From Methylomonas sp. AM2-LC (GTDB taxonomy: Bacteria; Pseudomonadota; Gammaproteobacteria; Methylococcales; Methylomonadaceae), in the NCBI RefSeq assembly GCF_039904985.1, contig NZ_CP157005.1, positions 2,108,001-2,172,000 of the forward strand: a stretch of DNA of 64,000 nt, in the 5' to 3' direction. The position numbers and the translations under genes are program-made. Below are positions 24,639 through 32,526 of the stretch, piece after piece; the stretch's first letter is position 1; every line of letters starts with the position of its first letter. The notes below the pieces were generated by a model. That model searched no databases and had not been told where the DNA came from. It saw nothing but the letters and a program-made list of their open reading frames with translations.

Positions 24639-26447
24639 ATGTCTTCTCTTTTGAAAAAAACAGACTTGCCTAAACAATCTGAATATTCTTGGCACACTAT
24701 TTTTAATATCGCTTTACGGCAAAAAAAACCATTAATTTCTGGTCATATTTTTGCTTTGTTGGCTGTAGTAGTCAGTGTGCCTGTCCCGCTGTTAATGCCG
24801 TTACTGGTCGATGAGGTACTGTTAAACCATCCCGGCACCGTATTAAACTTTGTTAATCCCTATTTGCCAATTACTTGGCAACAGCCTTTCGTGTATATTT
24901 CCGGCGTTTTAATTGCCAGCTTGCTGTTACGTTTGATAGCGGTGGTTTTAAACGTGATACAAACCCGGCAATTTTCAATGATTGCCAAAGATGTTATTTT
25001 TCACATTCGTGCTGGTCTGGTCAAACATTTGCAGCATATTTCCATGTCCGAATACGAAAACTTAGGCAGTGGTACAGTCACAGCCTATATGGTGACGGAT
25101 CTGGATACGCTGGACAATTTTATTGGTTCCACCATCAGTAAATTATTAGTGGCCTGCTTAACTGTGTTGGGTACAGCACTTATTCTATTGTGGATGAACT
25201 GGCAACTGGGCTTGTTTATTATTGTATTAAACCCGGTGGTTATTTATTTTGCCAGAGCCATTGGTTCAAAAATTAAAACGCTTAAAGCCAATGAAAACAA
25301 GGCCTATGCTGTGTTTCAGCAAGCGCTGAGTGAAACCTTGGAAGCCATACATCAGATTCGTGCCAGTAATCGCGAACAGCATTATTGTCAACAACTGATA
25401 GCCAGTGCCCATGCCGTTAAAAGTCATTCTACCGTATTTGCCTGGAAAAGTGATGCAACCGGACGTCTTAGCTTTTTAACGTTTTTGTTTGGGTTCGATA
25501 TTTTTCGCGCTACTTCCATGCTGATGGTTTTATATTCCGGTTTAACCATAGGGGAAATGCTGGCCGTGTTTGGTTATTTGTGGTTCATGATGGCACCGGT
25601 GCAAGAGATACTGAATATTCAGCAGGCTTATTATGCAGCCAAAGGCGCACTACATCGAGTAAATGCGCTAACTCTGCTAAAACAAGAGCCGGATTACCCG
25701 CATCTGCAAAATCCGTTTTTGGCGAATAAAACCGTGCGACTGACAGTTGAAAACCTGTATTTCAGTTATAAAGATGAACCGGTGTTAAACGGCATTTCGC
25801 TTAATATTGCTGCTGGAGAAAAAATAGCGCTGGTCGGTGCCAGTGGCGGCGGGAAATCCACGTTAGCGCAAACCCTAATCGGTTTGTACGCCCCCCAACA
25901 AGGCATGATCTATTACGATGGTGTACCCATTCATCACATTGGTCTGGACGTGGTGCGCGAGCATGTGGCCACGGTGTTGCAGCATCCGGCGCTGTTAAAC
26001 GACTCTATTCGTGCCAATCTGACCTTGGGGCGACAGGTGGCGGATGAAGAGTTATGGGATGCACTGGAAATCGCCCAATTAAAATCCACCGTAATGGATT
26101 TAGAGCAAAAGTTGGATACCGTGGTGGGTCGCCAGGGGGTGCGCTTATCCGGTGGACAGCGACAACGATTAGCCATTGCGCGTATGATAGTCAGTAAGCC
26201 GTCCGTGGTAATACTCGATGAAGCAACATCGGCCTTGGATAGCGAAACAGAATTTAAACTGCATCAGGCGCTTAATCAATTTTTGAATGGTAGGACCACG
26301 CTGATTATTGCCCACCGCCTAAGTGCCGTTAAACAAGCCGATCATGTGTATGTGTTTGAACAAGGCGTGATTTGTGAACAAGGTAAGCATGAAACCTTGA
26401 TTCAGCAGAATGGCCTTTATGCAAAACTGTACGGAGATTACCAATAG
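24639..26447 (+). CDS. MsbA/LmrA-type ABC exporter, fused permease and ATPase
   Basis: 602 residues. Six TM helices span residues 30-310, followed by one nucleotide-binding domain with Walker A GASGGGKST, signature LSGGQRQRLAIARM, Walker B VVILDEATSALD and the switch His in IIAHRLSAVKQADH. Such half-transporters dimerise and flip lipids or export drugs or peptides; the substrate cannot be deduced. The stop shares one base with the GTG start of the next gene, so translation is coupled. It is probably not the essential lipid A flippase, because lpxK is not adjacent. Confidence 0.9.
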   Translation: MSSLLKKTDLPKQSEYSWHTIFNIALRQKKPLISGHIFALLAVVVSVPVPLLMPLLVDEVLLNHPGTVLNFVNPYLPITWQQPFVYISGVLIASLLLRLIAVVLNVIQTRQFSMIAKDVIFHIRAGLVKHLQHISMSEYENLGSGTVTAYMVTDLDTLDNFIGSTISKLLVACLTVLGTALILLWMNWQLGLFIIVLNPVVIYFARAIGSKIKTLKANENKAYAVFQQALSETLEAIHQIRASNREQHYCQQLIASAHAVKSHSTVFAWKSDATGRLSFLTFLFGFDIFRATSMLMVLYSGLTIGEMLAVFGYLWFMMAPVQEILNIQQAYYAAKGALHRVNALTLLKQEPDYPHLQNPFLANKTVRLTVENLYFSYKDEPVLNGISLNIAAGEKIALVGASGGGKSTLAQTLIGLYAPQQGMIYYDGVPIHHIGLDVVREHVATVLQHPALLNDSIRANLTLGRQVADEELWDALEIAQLKSTVMDLEQKLDTVVGRQGVRLSGGQRQRLAIARMIVSKPSVVILDEATSALDSETEFKLHQALNQFLNGRTTLIIAHRLSAVKQADHVYVFEQGVICEQGKHETLIQQNGLYAKLYGDYQ

Positions 26448-27277
26448 TGCCAGAAATATATGATTTGCACACGCATTCCACCGCTTCTGATGGGGCTTTA
26501 AGCCCACAGCAACTGGTTAGCCGTGCGCATGCTCAAGGTGTCAGTGTGATGGCCTTAACCGATCACGATACCACTGCCGGTTTAGCAGAAGCCAGACAAA
26601 GCGCAGCACAATGGGGTATCCGATTAATAAACGGTATCGAATTATCCGCCAGTTATCAAAGTCAGTGTTTGCATATCGTCGGTTTAAATATCGATCCATT
26701 ACAAGCCGAATTAATTGCCGGTACCCAAAAACAGCAGTTGTTACGTACCGAACGAGCGCAAAAAATTTCTGCCAAGCTGGAAAAAAAACACATACCGGGT
26801 GCCTTTGCCGCTGTCTCGCTGGCTGCGGGTAATGGCGAGATTACCCGTTCACATTTTGCCGATTTTTTACTGGCAAACCACTACGTCAGCACCCAGCAAG
26901 AAGCCTTTGATCGTTATTTAAGCAAAGGTAAACCCGCCTATGTACCCACCGTTTGGGCCGATCTGGCCGATGTCATTAACTGGATCAAACTAGCCGGAGG
27001 CGTTGCCGTATTGGCTCATCCCATGCGCTATAAACTCAGTGCCAAATGGTTGAGAAATGCTTTGCAGGCTTTTAAAGAGATGGGCGGTGAGGGCATTGAA
27101 GTGGTGACCGGTCGAGCCAGTGCCGACGAAATCCGCTTTAGCACTGACTATGCCCAAAAATATCAGTTATACGCCTCAGTGGGTTCTGATTTTCACGCGC
27201 CGGATAATCCCTGGCTGGAATTAGGCCGGCTGGCAGCGTTGCCGCCGCAATTAAAGCCGGTTTGGGAATTGTTTTAG
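26447..27277 (+). CDS. rnm: PHP-domain 3',5'-nucleoside bisphosphate phosphatase / RNase AM-like
   Basis: 276 residues from GTG 26447, whose first base is the last base of the ABC exporter stop. PHP metal-binding motifs are in order: DLHTHSTASDGAL, ALTDHDTTAGL, ELSASYQSQCLHIVG, VLAHPMRY and GSDFHAPDNPW. E. coli YciV/Rnm matures 5' ends of rRNA and removes 3'-phosphate from pAp. The cytosolic role here is inferred from this family. Confidence 0.9.
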   Translation: MPEIYDLHTHSTASDGALSPQQLVSRAHAQGVSVMALTDHDTTAGLAEARQSAAQWGIRLINGIELSASYQSQCLHIVGLNIDPLQAELIAGTQKQQLLRTERAQKISAKLEKKHIPGAFAAVSLAAGNGEITRSHFADFLLANHYVSTQQEAFDRYLSKGKPAYVPTVWADLADVINWIKLAGGVAVLAHPMRYKLSAKWLRNALQAFKEMGGEGIEVVTGRASADEIRFSTDYAQKYQLYASVGSDFHAPDNPWLELGRLAALPPQLKPVWELF

Positions 27278-27349
27278 TTAATTATCAATGTGTTTTCGTC
27301 ATAAGGCTGCAATGGCGTAGTGTAATACGCTGAGTGCTATCAAACCTAA

Positions 27350-27469
27350 GGGAGCTTCGAAAAACCACCCTTCGACAAGCTCAGGGCGAACGGTGGTATT
27401 TATATATCAATAGCCTACCGTTCGTGCTGAGCCTGTCGAAGCACAAAAGCCAGGTTTTTCGAAGCTCCC
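27350..27469. repeat. Palindromic element, copy 1 (left bracket of the lipoprotein cluster)
   Basis: Perfect 17-bp terminal inverted repeats, GGGAGCTTCGAAAAACC at 27350-27366 and its complement at 27453-27469. Inner arms (27370-27394 and 27417-27441) contain CTTCGACAAGCTCAGG and CTGAGCCTGTCGAAG. It folds into one long hairpin. A decayed copy is at 31067-31146. The remainder of the gene-free stretch 27278-27816 shows nothing recognisable. Confidence 0.85.
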
Positions 27470-27816
27470 CTAATTGTCACCTACTGTTTCTTGCGCTACC
27501 TCATTTTCAGCGTTGAATTGGCGATGTAAAAAAATCGTTAGATAAAACGCTTCAAATGCATGTATTAAAATCTATCCGCGCTATACTTGAAATACTAGTC
27601 ATGTTTGTGATAATGTTGAAATTCACCTATTTCTTGCAATGAAAATAATTTTAAACTTTAAATGGGTGGCGTTTTATCTTTGGCCGATTAGGCTGTTGGT
27701 TTTGCCTTAAATGAAAGCGTTTATGTTTCTATTGGGGCAAAAGATGTGAAAGTAGAAGTGCGCTTTATAATCCAAACCCTTTTAATTATTAAAATTATCC
27801 AAGAACTGGAAGAACC

Positions 27817-28179
27817 ATGAAAAAATTACTTTCTTTAAGTATATTGTGTTTATTAGCCTCTGGGTGCACACAAACCTATGTCGCTAAATTATCTCCACAA
27901 TCTCATTTTGATTATCCAAACAGCAATGTTTATCCTCAGGGCCATGTTGAAGGGCAAGCCAGTAAAACTTCATTTTTTGTGCCACCCGACAAACCGTCTA
28001 GCCTCGAATACGAAGCGGTTACAAAAGCAATTGAGAAAAGTCCTGGGGCAGATTTATTAGTTAATAGCCTGCATTTTATGGATATTACTCAATTTTTGGT
28101 ATTACCCATATACACAGTTACCTATCGCGTTGAAGGTACGGCTGCAAAAATGAAGGTCGGCACTCAAGTCCTGAAATAA
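27817..28179 (+). CDS. Small lipoprotein, paralogue 1
   Basis: 120 residues with a lipobox LLASGC (Cys17). The mature domain has HFDYPNSNVYPQGHVEG, a central FFVPPDKPSS, PGADLLVNSLHF and an end RVEGTAAKMKVG. The next gene shares each block (FAYPNSNVQPLGHI, FLIPPKL, PGADTIINYRL, KLEGTAAKMQVG), so the two are tandem paralogues. They resemble small outer-membrane lipoproteins of unknown function with a PGAD motif. It is the first gene of a four-gene lipoprotein run ending in a caspase. Confidence 0.75.
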   Translation: MKKLLSLSILCLLASGCTQTYVAKLSPQSHFDYPNSNVYPQGHVEGQASKTSFFVPPDKPSSLEYEAVTKAIEKSPGADLLVNSLHFMDITQFLVLPIYTVTYRVEGTAAKMKVGTQVLK

Positions 28180-28207
28180 TCCAACTAATTAACTAATGAG
28201 AAATACC

Positions 28208-28585
28208 ATGCGCTTATTAACAGTTACAAGTATCGTAGCTCTTTCCCTGTTCCAGATCGGTTGCTCTTCAACACACGGGACTTTTGAGCCTACAACCCAT
28301 TTTGCTTATCCAAATTCAAATGTTCAACCATTGGGACATATTAGTGCGGAGGTAAAAGAAGGCATGTTCCTAATTCCACCGAAGTTAACTAAAGAAAAAG
28401 TATTAAAACTTATGAGTGATGCGTTAGCTGAACAACCCGGTGCTGATACCATTATCAATTACCGCCTAGATACCACTTATACATCCTATCCTTTTTATTA
28501 CGTGCAAACTGTTAAATTGGAAGGTACCGCTGCAAAAATGCAAGTCGGCGAGAAATCCTTGCTTGAAAAATCAAAATATCAATAA
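28208..28585 (+). CDS. Small lipoprotein, paralogue 2
   Basis: 125 residues from ATG 28208; another ATG four codons upstream (28196) is less likely, since the signal begins MRLLTVTSIVALSLFQIGC with Cys19. The mature part is the paralogue of the preceding protein (shared YPNSNV, PGAD and EGTAAKM blocks) plus a short LLEKSKYQ tail. The spacing of 28 bp and same strand indicate one operon. A perfect 14-bp hairpin follows. Confidence 0.75.
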   Translation: MRLLTVTSIVALSLFQIGCSSTHGTFEPTTHFAYPNSNVQPLGHISAEVKEGMFLIPPKLTKEKVLKLMSDALAEQPGADTIINYRLDTTYTSYPFYYVQTVKLEGTAAKMQVGEKSLLEKSKYQ

Positions 28586-28594
28586 TAAAAATAG

Positions 28595-28627
28595 ATCGCT
28601 CATTAACCTTTCCGGTTAATGAGCGAT
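28595..28627 (+). terminator. Perfect 14-bp hairpin inside the lipoprotein cluster
   Basis: ATCGCTCATTAACC (28595-28608) pairs with its exact complement at 28614-28627 around TTTCC. It follows the second lipoprotein gene and precedes the third by 28 bp. Without a strong U-run, it may act as a partial terminator or processing site that splits the cluster into two transcripts. Confidence 0.65.
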
Positions 28628-28655
28628 TGTTGATTTCGCTACAACGGAGAAATGC

Positions 28656-29144
28656 ATGAAATTTACGGGATCTACGCTCATTGCAGTGAGTGCTATGGTT
28701 ACAATGTTGAGTATGGGTTGTGGTACCAAGTTTGGACGCGACTTTGAAAAGCAGGTCGATAACACCAAGACGGGTATTTTCGATACTAAAACCAATATTG
28801 AAGAGGGTTTATCCAAAAACTGCGCTGATGAGCCTAAAGTATCCGATCAGGCCGATGAAGTTTTACGCTTGGTTTCTAGCGAAGAACAAACGCTATTTAC
28901 CGTTGATGGTAAAGAAATGGGTCGTGCCAAACAATTAAAGGTTTGTATTGATAGTAGCGCACAACATACCGTGGTGGCAGAACCACCCGGTTGTGAGGCC
29001 AAAACGGAAAGATTAAGGCCACCTTATGATTTTCCTGTGTATGAGTTTCGCTTTATGCTTGCCGATTGTAAAGCCGTGGCACCTCAAGCCACTCAAGCGA
29101 CACCTCAGCTAGAAAAAAAGCTGAATACGCGTAAAAAGCACTAA
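28656..29144 (+). CDS. Lipoprotein with a PEGA-like domain shared with the caspase
   Basis: 162 residues, lipobox LSMGC with Cys22. Residues 66-134 (TLFTVDGKEMG to the RPPYDFPVYEFRFM region) align with residues 48-118 of the next gene product (TQFTVDGKSIG to QPPYDERSPISFNFI). The shared VDGK and PPYD hallmarks point to a common small beta domain like PEGA. Two extra Cys (VCIDSS, GCEAK) may form a disulfide. It lies 11 bp before the caspase gene, so co-expression is likely. Possible role: partner, regulator or substrate-binding companion of the caspase; this is inference. Confidence 0.72.
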   Translation: MKFTGSTLIAVSAMVTMLSMGCGTKFGRDFEKQVDNTKTGIFDTKTNIEEGLSKNCADEPKVSDQADEVLRLVSSEEQTLFTVDGKEMGRAKQLKVCIDSSAQHTVVAEPPGCEAKTERLRPPYDFPVYEFRFMLADCKAVAPQATQATPQLEKKLNTRKKH

Positions 29145-29155
29145 ACCAAAAGGGC

Positions 29156-30385
29156 ATGACTATGACCAGAATGATGACCAAACCTATCGTGCTGGTGATA
29201 GCGTGCACATTAATTTTGAGTGCTTGCACCTCAGCCAAATTTTCTGAACAAGACAAACTGAGCTATCCAAAAGCCTCTGCCGATGCCGATCAGGTTGTTA
29301 CCTTAATTTCCAATAAAGACAATACCCAATTTACTGTCGATGGCAAAAGCATAGGCTCCCCCATTAGTGCCGGGGGGGAACTTAAAATACTGGTCAATCG
29401 GCAGAGTCACGACATCGTTGCGGCAGCTGCCGGTTATCAGCAAAAACCGCATCATACGCAACCACCTTACGATGAGCGTTCACCGATTTCATTCAATTTT
29501 ATCAATAATGATAAAAATGGAAATGCAATGAGTACGGGTAGTAGTGAAAATACAGTGGTATTGACTAATATGCCAATCACTACGCCGGTTACCACTCCCA
29601 GTGTCCAGGCAAGCGCTCCGGCACCCACTGTTAGCCATGCAACTTCACCAAGTTCCGTTAAAGCGCCCAATGTCAGTACTATTAATTTGGACAGCAATAA
29701 TAAATCAGAGCGCAGAGTCGCTTTAGTGATAGGTAATGGTGCCTATCAATATGCGCCACAATTACCTAATCCGACTAATGATGCAGAGGATGTGGCACAA
29801 GCGCTTAAAATGGTTAATTTTCAAGTGACCTTAAAAACCAATGCAAGTCTCGAGACCATGGCCGATGCCGTTTACCAGTTTGGGGAAAACCTGAAAGGCG
29901 GCGGCATCGGTTTGTTTTATTATTCAGGACACGGTTTACAGGTTAAAGGCGAAAACTATTTATTACCTGTGGATGCCAATTTAACCCGCGAAGATGATGT
30001 CAAACGTAAAGCTATCAGTGCGAATGATGTGGTAGAAAAAATGGGGGAAGGTAAAAGCCATCTTAACTTGGTTTTCCTGGATGCTTGTCGAAACAATCCA
30101 TTTCCCAGTACCACCCGGTCTATGGGTAGAGGTTTGATTGGCATGTCTGCTCCCAATGGTACTTTATTGGTTTTTGCCACCAATCCCGATAATGTGGCGC
30201 TGGATGGCAATGGTCGCAACGGCACTTATACCAAGCATCTATTAGAGGAAATAAATCAACCTGGGCTGGAAGTCGGCATGTTGTTACGCAAAGTGCGTAC
30301 CGCAGTTAAAGAAGAAACCAGTGGTCAGCAAGTGCCTTGGGAAAATGGATCTATTGAGGGCGAGTTTTATTTCAAAGGTGATTGA
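29156..30385 (+). CDS. Outer-membrane-type lipoprotein with caspase (peptidase C14) domain
   Basis: 409 residues; ATG 29162 is an alternative start. The lipobox LSAC places the lipid on Cys24. Residues 48-118 form a PEGA-like domain shared with the upstream gene, 120-180 a Ser/Thr/Pro linker, and 185-405 a caspase fold: RRVALVIGNGAYQYAPQLPN, FYYSGHGLQ with catalytic His259, and LVFLDACRNNPF with Cys311. Both catalytic residues are present, so the enzyme should be active outside the cytoplasm. The residue DACRNNPF is typical of bacterial metacaspase-like proteins. Substrates and trigger are unknown. Confidence 0.88.
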   Translation: MTMTRMMTKPIVLVIACTLILSACTSAKFSEQDKLSYPKASADADQVVTLISNKDNTQFTVDGKSIGSPISAGGELKILVNRQSHDIVAAAAGYQQKPHHTQPPYDERSPISFNFINNDKNGNAMSTGSSENTVVLTNMPITTPVTTPSVQASAPAPTVSHATSPSSVKAPNVSTINLDSNNKSERRVALVIGNGAYQYAPQLPNPTNDAEDVAQALKMVNFQVTLKTNASLETMADAVYQFGENLKGGGIGLFYYSGHGLQVKGENYLLPVDANLTREDDVKRKAISANDVVEKMGEGKSHLNLVFLDACRNNPFPSTTRSMGRGLIGMSAPNGTLLVFATNPDNVALDGNGRNGTYTKHLLEEINQPGLEVGMLLRKVRTAVKEETSGQQVPWENGSIEGEFYFKGD

Positions 30386-30768
30386 GTAAGCTAGCCCTCC
30401 TATATAGCGTGAAGACCAGAATGGTACTGCCTTGCTCAGATGCATGCTGGTTTTCCTTACCTATACCCCCCTTGGAAACGGCATGCAGCACAAAACCCGC
30501 TCGGATGCCGTATTAGCAATCTGCATCATGATGATGCATACCAGATGATCTTAATTTTAACTGCTAAACGTAGTACTCCCCACCGAAATCAGCTCTGAAA
30601 CCTTACTCAAATCATACAAAATCTTGCATTCGTATATCTAAAATAAAGATACTCATTTCAAATTATATCGTTTTCAATCAGACTTAGGCTTGATTAAGAT
30701 AATCAACATCATGGCAGGTAGGCAAAGCATTGCAGACCAGACATTCTCATTTTTTAGGAGCTCATAGA
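30386..30768. other. Intergenic stretch after the caspase gene
   Basis: About 380 bp. It holds GCATGC-containing segments and an AT-rich tract before the YezD-like gene that could carry a promoter. No RNA or repeat was recognised. No CysB-type site could be assigned. Confidence 0.35.
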
Positions 30769-30963
30769 ATGGCACTTGCATTTAAAACACATACCCAGCA
30801 ACAACAAGTGAATCATAGCTTAAAGCATGAAAATAAGTTGGATATTGCTCAGCAAGTGGCGGCAATATTAAAAGATATACGGTTTGGTTCGGTAGAGATT
30901 GTTGTACACGATGGCAAGGTTGTGCAAATCGATAAACGCGAACGTTTTCGGGTTAGCGAGTAA
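30769..30963 (+). CDS. YezD-family small protein (DUF2292)
   Basis: 64 residues from ATG 30769, with AGGAG seven bases upstream; a start 13 codons upstream is disfavoured. The core AAILKDIRFGSVEIVVHDGK, then VVQIDKRERFR, matches DUF2292 (YezD), a short domain that often accompanies sulfate or sulfur-assimilation genes. The sulfate-binding protein gene follows 305 bp on. Function unknown; a sulfur link is inference from neighbourhood. Confidence 0.75.
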   Translation: MALAFKTHTQQQQVNHSLKHENKLDIAQQVAAILKDIRFGSVEIVVHDGKVVQIDKRERFRVSE

Positions 30964-31066
30964 CTCTGATTATTAAAATAAAGTCCATCAGTAGTGATAG
31001 CTATTCTAGTAGAGATTCAAATAACCAGTGCTGGCTATTGCGGATAATTATATACGTTAGATAAAA

Positions 31067-31146
31067 GGGCGTTTCGAAAAACCACCCTTCGATACAACTC
31101 AGGAGAGCCGTGTCGAAGCACAAAAGCCAGGTTTATCGAAGTTCCC
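31067..31146. repeat. Palindromic element, decayed copy 2 (right bracket)
   Basis: Ends GGGCGTTTCGAAAAACC (31067-31083) and GGTTTATCGAAGTTCCC (31130-31146) match the copy at 27350-27469, with the central arms shortened. It lies in the gap 30964-31268, which otherwise holds nothing recognised. Confidence 0.75.
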
Positions 31147-31268
31147 AAAAGTAGAAATAACGGTTAAGCACTATTCAATGCTTGCTTTGCAGGGGGCTGA
31201 TCAATGGCAAATCAGGCCAGCGACAAATTACTTAAAACACCCATTTTTTATTTAACTTAAAGGTAAAT

Positions 31269-32273
31269 ATGAAAAAAAATCGTTTATTAAGCACAGCTGC
31301 CTTACTGTTGGCAATCACGACAACAGGTTCGTCTTTTGCGGCAGACATTACCTTGTTAAATGTTTCTTACGACCCAACCCGAGAGCTTTACAAAGAATAT
31401 AATGAAGCATTTTCCAAGTACTGGAAAACCAAAACCGGGGATACCGTCACCATAAATCAATCGCACGGTGGCGGTGGCAAACAGGCGCGTGCAGTGTTGG
31501 ATGGCCTGGAAGCCGATGTGGTTACTCTGGCAATTGCTTATGATATTGATCAATTAAACGTAAAAGGCAAATTGATACCGGAAAACTGGCAATCCTTATT
31601 GCCAGGGAACAGTTCCCCATACACATCCACTATTGTGTTTGTGGTGCGCAAAGGTAACCCTAAAGGCATCAAACAATGGGATGATTTATTGAAAGAAGGT
31701 GTTGGGGTCGTCACCCCCAATCCAAAAACCTCCGGTGGTGCACGTTGGAATTATTTGGCCGCGTGGGCTTATGCGCTAAAAAATAACGCCAACAATGAAG
31801 AAGCCGCTAAACAGTTTTTAAATAAATTGTACAAAAACACCTCGGTTTTAGATACCGGCGCACGTGGTTCAACCACCAGTTTTGCGGAGCGCGGCATAGG
31901 TGATGTTCTCATTACCTGGGAAAACGAAGCTTATCTGGTCTTGAAAGAATTTGCCAATGAAAACTTTGAAGTGATTACCCCCTCATTCAGTATTCTTACC
32001 GAGCCACCTGTGGCCGTGGTAGAGAAAGTCGCTGCCAAGCATGGCACCACGGAAGTAGCTAAAGCATATTTGCAATATTTGTATAGCAAAGAGGGGCAGG
32101 AAATTATTGCCAAAAACTTTTATCGTCCCAGTGATAAAGAAATCGCTGCAAAATACGCTAACCAATTTCCCAAGCTGGAACTGGTTAACATCAATCAGCT
32201 TGGCGGCTGGACAGAAGTGCAAAACAAGCATTTTTTGGATGATGGCGTATTTGACAAAATTTACGCAAAGTAA
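31269..32273 (+). CDS. sbp: Periplasmic sulfate-binding protein
   Basis: 334 residues with signal peptide ending about residue 24 (GSSFAAD). Family blocks: [59 protein letters not shown] and [17 protein letters not shown]. These match Sbp/CysP, which bind sulfate for an ABC importer. The permease and ATPase genes (cysTWA) are not next to it. The upstream YezD-like protein supports sulfur assimilation. Confidence 0.94.
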   Translation: MKKNRLLSTAALLLAITTTGSSFAADITLLNVSYDPTRELYKEYNEAFSKYWKTKTGDTVTINQSHGGGGKQARAVLDGLEADVVTLAIAYDIDQLNVKGKLIPENWQSLLPGNSSPYTSTIVFVVRKGNPKGIKQWDDLLKEGVGVVTPNPKTSGGARWNYLAAWAYALKNNANNEEAAKQFLNKLYKNTSVLDTGARGSTTSFAERGIGDVLITWENEAYLVLKEFANENFEVITPSFSILTEPPVAVVEKVAAKHGTTEVAKAYLQYLYSKEGQEIIAKNFYRPSDKEIAAKYANQFPKLELVNINQLGGWTEVQNKHFLDDGVFDKIYAK

Positions 32274-32290
32274 GCACTTAATTTTTTGGA

Positions 32291-32330
32291 CTTGCCGTGA
32301 CTGCCGCGCTCCAGGCTTAGTCACGGTAAG
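32291..32330 (+). terminator. Hairpin after sbp
   Basis: CTTGCCGTGACT (32291-32302) pairs with AGTCACGGTAAG (32319-32330, one G-U), 17 bp after the sbp stop. No U-run follows. Confidence 0.6.
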
Positions 32331-32526
32331 CCCCAGATAATATCGTTCAATAAAAAAATTCAAAATAGGCTGTGCTCAGCCTAACCCAGCATGGGTATCA
32401 GCAAACAGCTCAGATGCCCAAGAGTTAAGGGCGTCCGATAGATTCCTGAATAGTGACTAAATATATCGTCATCCTGTTTAAATAAATCCTGGCAGCTAAT
32501 GCTAAGATATATAGCAGGAGGATACT

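Noticed and set aside
24639-26447. Naming the ABC exporter msbA
   Set aside because: Walker and signature motifs fit the whole MsbA/LmrA group, and lpxK is not adjacent, so the specific gene name is not justified.
27350-27516. A 60-codon open frame across the palindromic element
   Set aside because: The frame exists only because the inverted arms lack stops; it is repeat DNA.
27817-30385. Reading the caspase cluster as a known anti-phage system
   Set aside because: Known defence caspases are cytosolic with nucleotide or STAND sensors. These proteins are lipoproteins and no sensor is nearby.
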